From Brasenia schreberi (taxonomy: Eukaryota; Streptophyta; Magnoliopsida; Nymphaeales; Cabombaceae), in assembly GCA_036023115.1 (NCBI GenBank), contig JAYKKT010000046.1, positions 5,979,001 to 6,043,000 on the forward strand: a DNA stretch of 64,000 bases. The letters run 5' to 3'. The translations under genes were made by a program, and so were the position numbers. The stretch's first letter is position 1; each line of letters starts with the position of its first letter. This document shows positions 11,351 through 24,524 of this stretch, piece after piece. Under the pieces are notes generated by a model. The model was not told the origin of the DNA and ran no database searches. It saw only the letters and a list, made by a program, of their open reading frames with translations.

Positions 11351-12295
11351 TATCTGATTCATATATTGTATATTAAACTCTGTGTTAGTATTTCAGATAG
11401 TATTGTTGATCAATAGTTGAAGATCTTGAGGCTGCTAAAGTAAGTAGTATGATGCATTGATGCTTGCACTGATTTTATAGGTTTCACACTTTTATGTCAC
11501 CAGGTATCTCCTTGTTTGTGAGACACGGCTGGTTTGTGAGCAAACCATAATTAGACCCCATAATTTGTTAATACAAACCGTTCTTTAAATACTGTCATCT
11601 CTACTTTTGTTCTCTCAAAATTGGTTTTTCAATGCGTGGTGCCTCAGCAGAGATTCGTGATCTGTCAAACCTGTGTAAGAATCTTGAATTCCTCCAACTC
11701 ATGCAGTGGGCGTTTTGGCAAAGAACAAGAAAAAACCCATTGAAGTAATTTGTCTAACTGTATCAAATGGTGCCTCCAGAGGTTGACATCCGGTTCGAGG
11801 GGGTCCGAACCATCCTATCTGCAGGCATGGTCAGAATGCTACCAACCATAGAGGTTGCTTTTCTAACTTGACAGGAATGGGAAGGTCAGACAGAAGCATA
11901 TACTACCGGTAAGCTCCTTTGGTCTATCTCCGAATCGATACCTTAGAACATGGATGAGGGAGAAGGGATCAGTGTACTTGGAGTTTAATCATTTTACAAT
12001 AAGAGAGGGTGTTGAAAAATGCAAGGAATGGAAGCATGCAGATGATCAGACAAAATGAGCAGATGGCGGCTCGATTCACAAGCCGCTCCAGTTCCTGGTC
12101 ATTAAAATTAAATTCAGGCGGCCTTTCGTTAAACAGCTGTGTGTGTGCACGTGCATGCATGTGCCGTTGACATGGCTAGTTCTGGTTCTTGCAAACCAAG
12201 AACTAGAACCGAACTACGATAATGTCGGTTTTGGTTCCAATTTGAAACCCGGCAATATGTGTTTTGGTTTGAGTCTCAAACCATTCGAAAATTGT
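11351..12295. other. Intergenic DNA with a GGTTCC-rich tract
   Basis: No coding sequence is recognised here. The first few hundred bases probably include the CAMTA 3' UTR. From about 12165 to 12290 there is a run of degenerate AACCGG/GGTTCC-like motifs, directly next to the LINE end at 12296. Similar tracts recur at several places in the window. Confidence 0.5.
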
Positions 12296-15200
12296 ATAAC
12301 AACTAAGTCTTTTTCATAGTAGATGGGGTCGGCTGCATGAATTCTTTGTTTTCACATAAATCTATCATGTGCCATGTTAGCAGTTAACTCAGCATACACT
12401 AGATCATTCCTTTTTTTTCCAACACTTTTGTGGTCGTACTTTATCTCTTTCAATATTTTCAAAATCTAGTTTTTCATACTTTCTTACACACGTTTCTTTT
12501 GATATTTTTTCTATATGTCCAAGCCATCTTGTATGACCACTCATCCATCTCAATATCTTCATTTATGCCACTGATATCTTTGTATATGTTGATGATTAAC
12601 TGCCCAACACTCATAACCATAAAACATGACAGGCCTAATTGTTGCTCCATAATATTTACCTTTTAACTTTAATGATATCTTCTTATCACAAAGAATATCA
12701 TATGCTCTTCTCCATTTTTATGGATGACATGACAGGCCTATGCATAACATCTCCATCAATTCTTTCATCACTCTCAAAAATTGACCCTATGTATTTAAAA
12801 CTTTCTTTTTGAGGGATGCAATGTGTGCCAATTTTAATTTCTATGTCATTTGAAGTAACCAAATGATCAAACTTACATTCCATATATTCGGTCTTTGTTC
12901 TACTAAGTCGGAGGCCTTTGCTTTCTAATGTTTCTCTCCATAGTTCCAATTTTCTATTAACTTTTTTCTTAGACTCCTCCACTAACACAATGTCATCCAC
13001 AAATAACATACACCAAGGTGCTTCATTTTCAATATGTTTTGTTAACTCATCGATCACCGTTATAAATAAGTATGGACTTAAAGTTGATCCTTGATGTAAC
13101 CCAATATTAACTTCAAAGAAGTATGTCATTCCTTCATAAGTCCTCACACATGTTTTTGCGTCATCGTACATGTCTATTATAAGGCTTATGTATGTCGATA
13201 GAATACCTCTTTTTTCAAAGGTTCTCCAAAGAACATAGTAAGCCTTTTCTAGATTAATAAATATCAAGTGAAGGTCTTTCTTTTTTGCTCTATAATGTTC
13301 AATAAGGTGTATCAAAAGGTGAATCGCTTCAATAGTAGATCTACCTGACATGAATCCAAATTGGTTCTCTGTTACACTCAATACTTGTCTTAACCTACAT
13401 TTGATAATTATTTCTCATAATTTCATAGTATAGCTCATTAACTTGATACCTTGATAATTCGCACAATTCTGAATGTCTCCCTTGTTCTTATATATAGGTA
13501 TAAGTGTACTCGCTCTTCATTCATCAGGTATCTTTTGGTTTCTCCATATTCCATTAAATAGTCTTGTGAGCCAAGTGATTCTCATCTCTCTTAGGATTTT
13601 TCAAACTTCTATAAGAATATTGTCTCGTCCTACAGATTTACAACCCTTTATATGTTTAAGAGCTTCTTTGACTTCATTCTTTTGAATACGTCGGTAGAAA
13701 TTATAGTTTATAAAGTTTTTTTATTTGGTTAACTCTCCTAAGTTAATACTAACAGCTTTATTTTCAATAAAAAGCTTATAAAAATAATTTTTCTATCTAT
13801 TTTTATATCATCATTTACCACTAGAATTTTCTCATCCTCGTCTTTGATGCATCTAGCAAAATTAAGATCCTTAGTTTTCTTATCTCTATCCCTAGCTATC
13901 CTAAAAATATCTCTTTTGCCCTTTTTAGAGTTGAGCTTTTTACATAAATCCTATCAAATTTTAGTTTTTTCTTCACTAACGGCCTATTTTGCTTCTCTTT
14001 TTGCTTTCTTATAAGCATCTAAAGTTTCAATAGTCTTCTTAATATAATGCAATTTGTAATATTCCCTCTTTACCTTGATTTTATCTTCCACCACCATGCT
14101 TCTTTTTTGTGCTGTTACACCTCCCTTAGATTCACCTAACACATTTGTCACCATTTTCCTAATATGTATAGTCATATTATTCTATATATCACAAGATGTA
14201 CCAACATAATTCCAAACATCTCCTTGAAGGACTTTATGTTTAAATATATCTTCTTTATTGTTTTTGAGGTTCCACCATTTAGTTTGATGCACTCTTTTCT
14301 TTTTTGTCCACTTTTTTACCTGTAAATCTATAACTAAAAGTCGATGTTGGGTGATTAAACTTTCTCCTAAAATTACCTTGCAATCTTTACAAAACGCTCT
14401 ATCTTTTTTCCTACAAACAAAATAATCAATTTGTGTTTGTGATAAGCCACTCTTATATGTAATTAAATGTTTATCTTATTTTTGAAGATTGTATTGACTA
14501 TAAAGAGATCAAATGCCATAGCAAAATTTAAAATCTCCTTACCTTCCTCATTTATATCCCCAAAACTAAAGTTTACATGAATACCTTGATATCCTAATGC
14601 CTCTTTACCAACATGTTTATTTAAGTCTCCTCCTAAACAAATTATCTCCCTTTGTAAAATTCTTTGAATCACTTTATCTAACTCTTCCCAAAAACCTTCT
14701 TTACACTATCTTCTAGTCCTACTTGGGATGCGTAAACACAAACTATATTCAAAACTTCTACTCCTAGTACCAAATTTAACGTAATGATTCAGTCACCATA
14801 TTGTTGTATGCCTGCTATACTATCCTTTAATGCTAGTTGGTTAAAATGGAGAGGAGCACCAGGTATTCTTTATGATAAGAAGATACCAATAAAGTTAAAA
14901 GGTAAATATTATAGAGCAACAATTAGATCTGCTATGTTTTATGGTTACGAGTGTTGGGGAGTTAATCATCAACATGTACAAAAGATGTCTATGACAGAGA
15001 TGAAGATGTTGAGATGGATGTGTGGTCATACAAGAAAAGACCATATATATAATGAGGTTATTAGAAACAAATTAGGAGTGGTACAATATCGTTTAAGATG
15101 GTTTGGACATATAGAAAGAAGATCAAAAGAAGAACCTATAAGATATGAAAAACTACATTTGGAAAGTATTAAAAGAGGTAGAGGATGACCACAAAAGTGT

Positions 15201-15755
15201 TGGAAAGAAACAATAAAGAATGATCAAGCTTATTGTGAGTTAACTGCTAACATGGCCCATGAAAGGGCTATGTGGAAACAAAGAATCCATGTAGCCGACC
15301 CCGTCTAGTATGGGAAAAGGCTCAGTTATTGTTGTTGTTGTTACCAACTCCGTTTTGGGTCTTTTCCTTTCCTTAGTATCATAATTTAAAACTTGTATCC
15401 TTAATCTCCTTCGCTTTTTCTTCAACCCACTTTGTCTCTTGTAAACATAGGATATGAATCTTTCTTCGAATCATAGTATCTACGACCTTCATTATTCCAA
15501 TATTCTAAGAACCAATACGAATCTTAGTATCTAGAACTAGCTTCCTTAACCACCGCATCCGTTTATGTTGAAAATGCGGAGACCCTCTCCGCAATTTGTT
15601 CACTACATTCGGGTGGCAATGTAGCAGGACTAACTTCTTTACCCAAACCTATCCATGATGTGGGAACCCTCTCTGCAACTGATTCACTACATTCGAGCGA
15701 AAATGTAGAAGCCTTGCTTACTTTTCACTATATTCGGGTTGTGCAGTGCGTTGAA
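12296..15755 (-). mobile_element. RTE-type LINE, minus strand, interrupted
   Basis: The 3' end is at the left: (CAA)n-like sequence, then AAGTCTTTTTCATAGTAGATGG and GGGTCGGCT. Reading right to left, 15450-15530 gives the endonuclease start (RRKIHILCLQETKWVEEKAK). Then 14463-14800 gives more endonuclease (ICLGGDLNKHVGKEALGYQG), and 12698-13381 gives reverse transcriptase with NQFGFMSGRSTIEAIHLL, INLEKAY, LHQGSTLSPYLF and FVDDIVLV. Sequence upstream of the endonuclease contains two repeats of an AERV motif, so the element reaches at least about 15755. Stops and frame breaks between domains show it is dead. A second LINE fragment (14831-15342) splits the endonuclease. Confidence 0.85.
14831..15342 (+). 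mobile_element. 5'-truncated LINE nested in the minus-strand LINE
   Basis: This 512-bp piece begins within the 3' part of the reverse transcriptase ORF (WLKWRGAPGILYDKKIPIKL) and continues through AMFYGYECWGVNHQHVQKMS and RLRWFGHIERRS. It ends at AGCCGACCCCGTCTAGTATGG followed by (GTT)n, the LINE 3' tail. Endonuclease sequence of the other LINE resumes on both sides in the opposite orientation, so this copy inserted into it. I see no target duplication. Confidence 0.85.
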
Positions 15756-15759
15756 ATAT

Positions 15760-16580
15760 AAAATGATTTTTAAAAATAGACTGGGTCGTTTTGGTTCCTC
15801 TCCATTCCGGCTCTACGAAAGTTGGAATCGGAACCAAACAGGGGGGGTCCCAGGTCCACATCAGTCCCAATTTTAGTCAATTCCTGACCTGGTTTGGTTC
15901 CGGTTGGAACTGCCAGATAAGTTCCGAACTGGTCATGTTTACTGCTGGCCAACATGTCGCTGGTTCATGCTCGCCTTTGGCTCGTTCGGGTCATTAAACC
16001 ATCGAACTGAACATTAGATTTGGATCACGGAAGCTTGCTAATTGTTTTTTAAAATAACAATATTTAAGGTAAACGCTTTTCCTTTTGAACTCCTCCATAG
16101 AAAATCTATTTCTCAACTTAGATCAGCTTGGCTCATAAAAGAATGGATGGATGTTTGTGAACTTGTTCGAACCAAAGTTGTTTCGTAGAAGTTGGGTTGA
16201 CTTGTTTGTACAAACAATAAAAAGGGTTGTTCAGCGGCTCCGTTAATATACTACTATCTATGCTTCTTGCCTCAACTCAAAGCCACTGTACAACCAACAA
16301 TTTCTGGAGTTGGCTTTCTCAAGAACATGTTAATCATCTCCAAGGACTTGGCAGATATCGCCGAATTCATATGCTGGATCTGCTAATTCATGTGCGTGCA
16401 GTTCCTAAATTTTCAGCAAACATGGTTACTCATCTCAATGAAGTTTTCTGTACCAAAAAGCACGCTGGGTTCTGGGGAATCTCGCATTCAGTGAAGCCAA
16501 ATTCTGTAAAAAAGCTTAAAATTCTGAGAATTTACAGAATTTTGTACCAGAATGTACACATATGCATACATAATGTGTGC

Positions 16581-16647
<67 letters not shown>

Positions 16648-16928
16648 TTTCTACGACGAACAAGAAAGCAAGAGCTTAAAATTGTGATGTCAATTTGGGT
16701 GACGAGAAAGTGAGCATGTGCGTGTTTGTGTGGAGAGAGAGAGAGAGTACTTTCTACAATAAACAAAGAAGCAAGAGCTTAACATTGTGGTTTGTCAAAT
16801 AAAACGTTACCGTTTTGGGTGAGGTCGAATTTTCTACAAAAACAGGCAAATACAACCCCTAGAAAATATTGAAACACTACAATGTGACAGTCGCAAGCTT
16901 ATCGTCTCATTGTTGTGCTACATTTTCC
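15760..16928. other. Gene-free stretch with GGTTCC tract and TA/GA microsatellite
   Basis: From about 15775 to 16015 lies a run of degenerate GGTTCCGG-type motifs. A compound (TA)n(GA)n microsatellite spans about 16583-16644, with a shorter (GA)n at 16732-16747. Nothing coding is recognised. The right end borders the stop codon of the plastid L29 gene. Confidence 0.6.
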
Positions 16929-19900
16929 TTATGTTGTTTTTCCTTCTGCTGCCTTATCTTCCTCCTGTTTTTTCCTTAGTGATGGAGGCGGTCTAACAAC
17001 AATACTTCTCTTCCATTTCCGGTCGATCTTTCTTGACAATCGCTTGTTGATTCCTTCCTCAATCTCCCTTTCTCTCTTAATGGTCAGCATCCGCGCAATC
17101 TATGAAAAAACAAACGCAGACATAAGGTGTCGCCGAAATGTATTCAACTATAATGATAAGTAAAACCAAAAAATCCCATAAAGATCCATTAACGATACCA
17201 CACAACTAGCAGTAACTCAATTTTAACCATCACAAAATGCATATCTTTTTCTTTTTCTTGTTCTTGTTTGGCTATGGGGAGATTCCTCAGACTCAAACTC
17301 TGTGATGTTATAATGTCTAACAGATAAGGTTGCTTAAAATCTTACACATCTAGGCACGTTCTAGTATTGAATTCTGATACTGTTTTATTTGGCAAGTATA
17401 GTTTTCTTCTTTATAACCGTGTAAGTATTATCTTTTTCTGCACTACCATTAATCCAATCAGCTTACCGCAGTGCCCTTTATCTATCATATGCTTCTATTG
17501 ACTGAAATGCTAATATTTGTAACAGGCAAGAGTGTTATGACACCGCCCCCGGGGCTTGCAGTACTGAAGTATGTTAGAGTTGAAGCAATAAGCCTTAGGG
17601 TTGGTATAGATGTGCCGCATGCTCATACAGCATTCTCTGTTCCAGTTTGACAATCATTCTATTCAATAGCTTGACTACGCTTTTTACTATCTTGTAATGA
17701 TGAACCTTTTCTCATCATCCAAGTGCCAACCATACACTTCATGACCATGAAACTGAAGTGAAAAAGAGATAGAAAAAACAAACCATCTATTATAAACTAA
17801 CCAAAGCCAAAACCAGGCCTACAACCACATAAGCTGGGGTCCTCAACATTGACTCTTGTTATTGTACTTGATCTTAAGTCATATTAGTATTTAACACACC
17901 CAAAAAATAAAATCATGTTCTGTTGTGACATCTAAAATACTTTTTGTGGCTTTCCGCTGCCTCTTTTGAAATGCCCACCGTCTCGTGAAGTTCCATCTAG
18001 CCTATGTTGCACGGGTACGTACCCATATCCGGTATAAGTACGTGGGGGTACATACAGATACCATCTACAACATACCTTCAACAAGTTTTACAGAAATCCC
18101 TCTCTGCCATGAACTATGTCACACAGACACCTCTAGGAGGTGGGGTGTCAGTGTCGTGTAAGGTCAACACGATCAACGTGTCGACCTAATAAATGGGTGC
18201 GATCAAAGTGTCCAAGGTCACAAACGTCCAGTTTTTAGGTGATCTTTAAAAGGCTCGACTGCTTTTGTTCTGAACCGCGCCAGACTCTCTCCCTGGAACC
18301 CTCTCAAGTGTGCCGCCGGTGAGTCGCCCTCTTTCTCCGCCCTTGCAGATTAGGGCTTCTCCGTCTCTCTCTCTCGAACCCTCTCTTTACACAACAGCAC
18401 CAGGCCCGCCACCACGCTCGCCCACCATCGGTGAGTCCCTCTCTGTTCTGAACCACGCCCGACTCTCTCCCTTGAACCCTCTCAAGTGCGCTGCCGGTGA
18501 GTAGCCCTCTTCCTCCGCCCTTGCAAATTAGGGCTTCTCTATCTCTCTCTCGGAAACCCTCTCTTTGTGCAGCAGCACCAGGCCCGCCCGCCATCAGTGA
18601 GTCCCTCTCTCCCTCTGATTTTTGTGTGTGGGTGAACCCATCTCTCCCGATAAGCTTGAGGTTTGTGGGTTTTTCTTTCTCATCGCTTTTGCATATCAGT
18701 TCCTCTGCTTGTATCTTCTTTGTAAGATCCATTTTTTTCCTATTTTATGGCATAATGCAGGTTGCTTCATGTGTGTTGAATTGTGTATATTGGATATGCT
18801 TTCAATTTCTGTATCAATCTTAAAATACTAGTGTTAATTAATGCGCACTGAACTGTCGTCCTCTCGGAACTTTCTCCGCTCAACACCAGGTCTGCTACCA
18901 CACCGGCCTCTGGTCAGTCGCCTCTCCCTCTGATTTTCATATGTATCAAATTTTTATTTCACTCTATACTACATGTTTGTGTGGGAGAGCGTGTGTGTGT
19001 GAGAGAGAGAGAGAGACTGATAGTTATCTTTTAAGGGATAAAACAGAAAGTTTAGATAGTGACTTCAAAGTTTAACCATCTCGACGTTAATCCTATGATT
19101 GCTAAGAGCCTAAGAGCCATGTCTTCCTTCTATATACTGGTCTGGTTGACTCATATTCTCATTGCTTATTGTATTAACTTAAGCTTTCTGGTTACTGGTA
19201 TATCAATGTTATGACTATGACCGACTCCATCTCCTATTTGTTGTTTTTGATATTTTGTTTTTCAATCAGTTTATGAAATTATGAATTGAGTTGATCCTAA
19301 AAATGGCCGACAATAGAAAAGGAAAAGGAGTATCAATTGGTACTGGCCCTACTGGGAGTTCTGGTGGAAGTGTTCCTTTAAGTTTAGGATCAACAACAAA
19401 AGTTACAAAACCTTCAATTTCAACACCTCGTGATGATGCACCATTGTAGATGTACGTACAAAGGGGAGAATTATACGAAGGTGGTGGAGGTAATACACAT
19501 TTTATGTATAAATTTTGTAATATGAATTTTACAAGATCATATACCAGAGTGAAGGCATATCTTTTAAAATTACCAAAACATGGTATAAGTGCATGTCCGA
19601 ATGTGGATGAGGATTTAGGAAGACAATGAATGAAAAAGCAAGATGAGTATGAAAAAAAGAATGAAATGAGTGAAAAAGGAACAAATATTCCATTATTTGG
19701 TGGATACAAAGAAGATGTAGACAGGAAAATAAACTTAATGCAAAGTGAATTTAAAGATTTTAGATGAGGAGCAATTGAAAAATCATTTAATGTAGTTGGA
19801 AGGGAGGAGATGGATAGAAAGGTTGGAAGATTTTTCTTTTCAAGTTCACTTCCTTTTAATGTAGCAATAAATCCATATTGAAAAGATCTTGTCACTTCAT

Positions 19901-22900
19901 AGGCTAATTGTAATTTTCATGGTTATGTTCCTCCAAGTTCTGAAAAATTGCGAACTGTTATTCTTAAAGAAGAAAAAGCCAATATTGGAAGACTTTTAGC
20001 ACATAAAAAGTTTTCATGGGAAACTAATGGTATTTCTATTGTTTCTGATAGATGGAGTGATATTCAAAGGCATCCACTCATTAATTTCATTGCTTATTCA
20101 ATTAGTGGGCCAATATTTTTTATGTCTGTTGATACATCTGGAGAAATTAAAACTGCAGGATACCGAAAGATTAATTAAAACTGCAGGATACCGAAAGATT
20201 TATTTGTAGAAGTTATTAAGAGTGTTGGACCAGATAATGTTGTACAAATAATCACTGATAATGTAGCTAATTATAAAAGTGCAGGGTTAAGTTTGGAAGG
20301 TGAGTATCCACACATTTTTTGGACATCTTGTGTAGCTCACAGTTTAAATTTGGCTCTTTCTCGTACATGTAAGCCATCAGAAGATAAAGATAACCTTCGT
20401 GCATATGAATTGTGTTTATGGATTGAAGATATGGCGGCAGATTGTATGAAGATAAGGAATTTTGTAATAAATCACCATTTAATTTCAGCCATATTCAATA
20501 GACATTCTCATTTAAAGTTGTTGAAGGTTGCAGAAACATGTTTTGCTTCTTTAATTGTGATGGTAAAAAGATTCAACACAATCAAGACATCATTGGTTCA
20601 AATGGTTACTGATCCAAGCTGGGATTCATACCGTGGTAACAAAGTTGAAGATCAAGCAAGGGCCCAAGCAGTGAAGACTATTATTCTTAATGATTTATGG
20701 TGGGACAAGGTATCATATTTTCTTGAATTCAGAGAACCTATTTGGGAGACGTTGAGAGAAATTGATAAAGATGAACCAATGCTTCATAAAGTTTATGAAA
20801 TTTGGGATACCATGATTGAAAAAGTTGAGTCAATAATTTTGAAGCACGAGAGAAAAGAAGCTCATGAGACATCATTGTTTTATGATCATATTGATTCTAT
20901 ATTAGTTTCAAGATTGGACAAAAGCAACACTCCCTTACATTGTTTAGCACATTCTTTAAATCCAAGATATTATGGGAAGAAATGGTTGCATGAGAGCATT
21001 GGGTGTAGTCCTCTTAATCAAGATCCTGAAATAACAACGAATATGCAAATGTGTTTGGGAAGGATTTATCGTAACTCATACCTACTTACGCAAGTAAATT
21101 CTAAATATGAAAAGTTTTCTTGTGCCAGACTTGATTCACTAGAAGCACTAGAAGCAAGGGATTATCAAGATCCACTAGATTGGTGGGCATGTTATGGATT
21201 TGAGATGACTCTTCTTCAAAAGCTTTCATCAAAATTATTATCTCAACCTACTACTTCATCTTGTTGTGAAAGAAATTAGAGTATATATTCTCAAATTCAC
21301 AATATCAAAATGAACAATCTATCAAGTAGTCGTGCTGAAGACATGTCCATTCAAATCTAAGATTGGTTTCATAATCTAATGCTGAGTACCGGTAAAAATT
21401 ACTAATCTTTCAAAATTGTTTTCTTTTTTATTAATCATGATGATTATATTTGATCTTTTCTTGTTATTTATTTGAATATATTGCAGTGAAGGAGCATCAA
21501 AATATTGGGATACAAACCCGAAGGAATATCACTTAGATGACAACCAAGATTTCTATACTCTTAATATGGAACTCACTGATCCAATAGTCCCTTCAGTTGA
21601 TAATATTGTTGATAGTGAAGATCTATAATTTATCAAGTACATGTTCATTTAACTTATCAAACATTAATATTGTTCATAGTAGATAATATTGTTGATATGC
21701 AAATCCTGATTTTCTTTTGATTGATTTGTGTATTATGATGAAATTGGTAGTTGTTTAATTGTTTTGCTTTAATATAAAGTTATGTACTTACTATTGTCGT
21801 CATATACTTATGTTAATTGATGTCTCACTTGTTTTAGCTTGAATATAATATATATATAATATTATATTATATACCTTAGTCGTGTCGCCACACTCAAAAT
21901 TTTTGAAATTTACCGTATCTCCCACCCGTGTGACATACTTTGGCTAGAACCACCGTCGTTGTAGTCATCTTCGTCTCGGCAGGCCGCCACCTTCCTCACC
22001 TCAGGAAGGCCTCGAACCGCCACGGTCGCCACTATCTAACCACTTCGGCAGCCACATCCAACATCCTTTTGCAGCACTCCCGTCCTCCCCATCTACTCTT
22101 CCATCCCCATCATCGAGGTCATTCTTGCGAAAAATGCATGGAAGCTCCCCTCAAGGAATGCAGACCCCTGGACACTATTGATGGAAGCAAAATACTTGCA
22201 GGTGAATGCACCTCTCAAAGAGTGTCAAGGATCGTGGGGTTGGCGCTCCACGTTAGCAGGCCTTCGGGTCCTTGGCTCGATTTAGATAAAATGGTGAGCG
22301 GAATCATGGATCAAGCTCATAACAACAATCTCATACCGCCTGGTACCTCAGCGAATCCCTTTCCAAGAGTCCATTTACACCTAATAATGCACATAAGGAA
22401 TTTAACTCCACCTTTTGAAGGAGGTGCACAACGACACAATTTAACTCCTCGGAGATATAGATAAGTGTGCCACACCTCTTATTCACCTAGCAGTCAGAAA
22501 TCATCGCCCTTCACCATCTCCCGTTAGCCACCGAAGCCAAATCTCTATCTTCACCGCCCTTTGCAGTCGCTTCCATTGCCATCACGGTTCCACTCAATGC
22601 CGGACACCATCAAACCTCCCTCGGCCTTGGTGTCACCCGACCGCCTCCTCCCCCTCTCTCTTCTTCGTGGGTAAAAGGCCCTTTCTTTCGAAATCCATCA
22701 ATGCTCCATTTCCCCTTTTCATAACCCCTAACCAGATTGAGTCTATCGTTGGATCTGATCCGACCCGTTACTTCCTAGTCTTAATAAAACGAAACCAAGT
22801 ACTGGTAGTCTCGAATCAGGCCTGACCCAACACTCGAAACCGTCCCAAAAACAGATCCATAAGGATCATGACCACTCAAAATCGGATCTAGAATCGTTCC

Positions 22901-23158
22901 AAAATCGGATTTGAAATCATCCTAAAACCTTATTTAAAACTGAAACCAGAATAAAATCTAATCAAGAATCGTTAAACCTTAAATTAGTATTTGTTTTTCT
23001 TTCTGCAATTTCTTTCGATGTTCATAGTTATTTTAGTATCTGCACTAACTACAGTGACCAACTTTGAAAGAAGAATATAAATGACATTGTCATAGTTGGA
23101 ATAGAATTATTCTCAAACACTAGAATGCTTTTTAAAAATATAGAATGTTCTATTTAAT

Positions 23159-23218
<60 letters not shown>

Positions 23219-24524
23219 AATTTATTTATTTTATATATATATTTAAATTTATTTATTTTTATTATATTTTTTAATAGTGGCATACCTGTACCTTAGTTTT
23301 TAAAAAAATTATGTATCTCGTATCCGTATCCGTGTCCGTATCCGTATCCATGCAACATAGCATCTAGCTGCCTCTCCAAACTTTCAAACCATGCCTCTTC
23401 CACTATCTGCTGTGTGTTTCCAACTTTATCTCTAATAAGTTCACACTGATATTGTCTTTTCTTACACGTTGACAGATGCCCAAACTAGTCACCCTGCTAA
23501 TTCTCCCGTCTTGTTATCTTGTTGTATCACCGACCCCAAGTATCTACAATTGTATTTCTTTTTACAGTCTTGCCTAGTATATATAATCATCCGCAAAAAC
23601 ATTCCAAATCACATCTCAACGTAGGAAAGCCAAACATCGGAATTCCTTCAGAAGATTTTTTTATAACCCACTTCTGCAACAGTGCAGAGTCATGCATTTC
23701 AGGTAGAAAGAGAAGTATTTCTCTTTCTGAAGTTCCTATGGAACTTAATAGTCAAAAAGTACACCTAGAGAGAAATCGAAGGTATGCACGCATCTTTATG
23801 AGATAGAAAGAGAGAAAAAAAGAACAACAATAAAAAGAAGAAGAATCTCTAAAATAAATAAATAAATACACCCACCAAGATCAACTATTTTTCCCAATCA
23901 CTACCTGATCATCCAAACCTGGCAATGCATCAACCGACAGTATCCAAATTCTTCGGAATTCAACCATATAAGAAGCCCACGAATAAAAAGAGGAAAAAAA
24001 CAACTAATCAAACAGCAAAAGCAAGAAAAGGAATTGAAATGGAAGTTCACGCATAGCGAAATCATTTCTACCTAGCCCTTTCACAATTACGAACTCAAAT
24101 CGGGAAACCTTATAAAAGATTGCGTAGCTGCATTTCTTTAAAGTTTCATCAAGTAAACAAGTAAAATCCATAGAAATCAAGAAAGGAACCGAACGCACCC
24201 TCTTCCGCATGCGACGGAATTCGCTGGACTTGAACTCGTTCCTGGCGGAGCGTTGGAGTCTGAGCATGAAGAGCTCGCCCTTGAGGTCCACCACTTCCTC
24301 GTTGATCTGCTCTGTCGTCATCCCCTTTATCTCCTTAATTTCCTCCTCCCTCTTCGCCATAATCACCGTCAATCTGGTAGTGGCCTTGCTCTTCACCGTC
24401 AATCTGGTGGCCCCTGCATTGGTGCTCAATCTGACACCGTTGAAGGAGGATTTGGGTAGCCTCCTAGAAGGAGAAATCGACGCCAGGAAAGGCGAACACA
24501 AGCCTAACACGCCCACGCTACCCA

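Larger units (their letters stand above)
18002..23360 (+). mobile_element. Complete hAT transposon in the RPL29 intron
   Basis: The left end reads CTATGTTGCACGGGTACG and the right end, reverse-complemented, CTATGTTGCATGGATACG, so the termini are inverted repeats matching at 16 of 18 positions. The flanks carry an 8-bp direct repeat, CATCTAGC, at 17994-18001 and 23361-23368; that TSD length is diagnostic for hAT. The right subterminal region has about five CCGTAT hexamers. The element is 5,359 bp and carries a degenerate transposase at 19303-21628. Its first 1.3 kb has a 178-bp tandem repeat. A (TA)n microsatellite lies at 23166-23214. The element is inserted antisense to RPL29. Confidence 0.88.

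Noticed and set aside
12296..15342. Twin-primed 5' inversion of a single LINE
   Set aside because: Both outer ends carry the LINE 3' tail, and minus-strand endonuclease resumes to the right of the plus-strand piece, so two separate insertions fit better.
15598..15705. Two similar hairpins (CTACATT, 8-base loop, AATGTAG) that looked like regulatory stem-loops
   Set aside because: On the minus strand they fall in LINE coding-like sequence with a repeated AERV-type motif, so the hairpins probably arise from repeated codons.
19303..21628. Stop-codon recoding in the hAT transposase
   Set aside because: Both TAG and TGA are involved at ordinary Trp, Gln and Arg positions in a nuclear plant sequence; mutational decay is sufficient.
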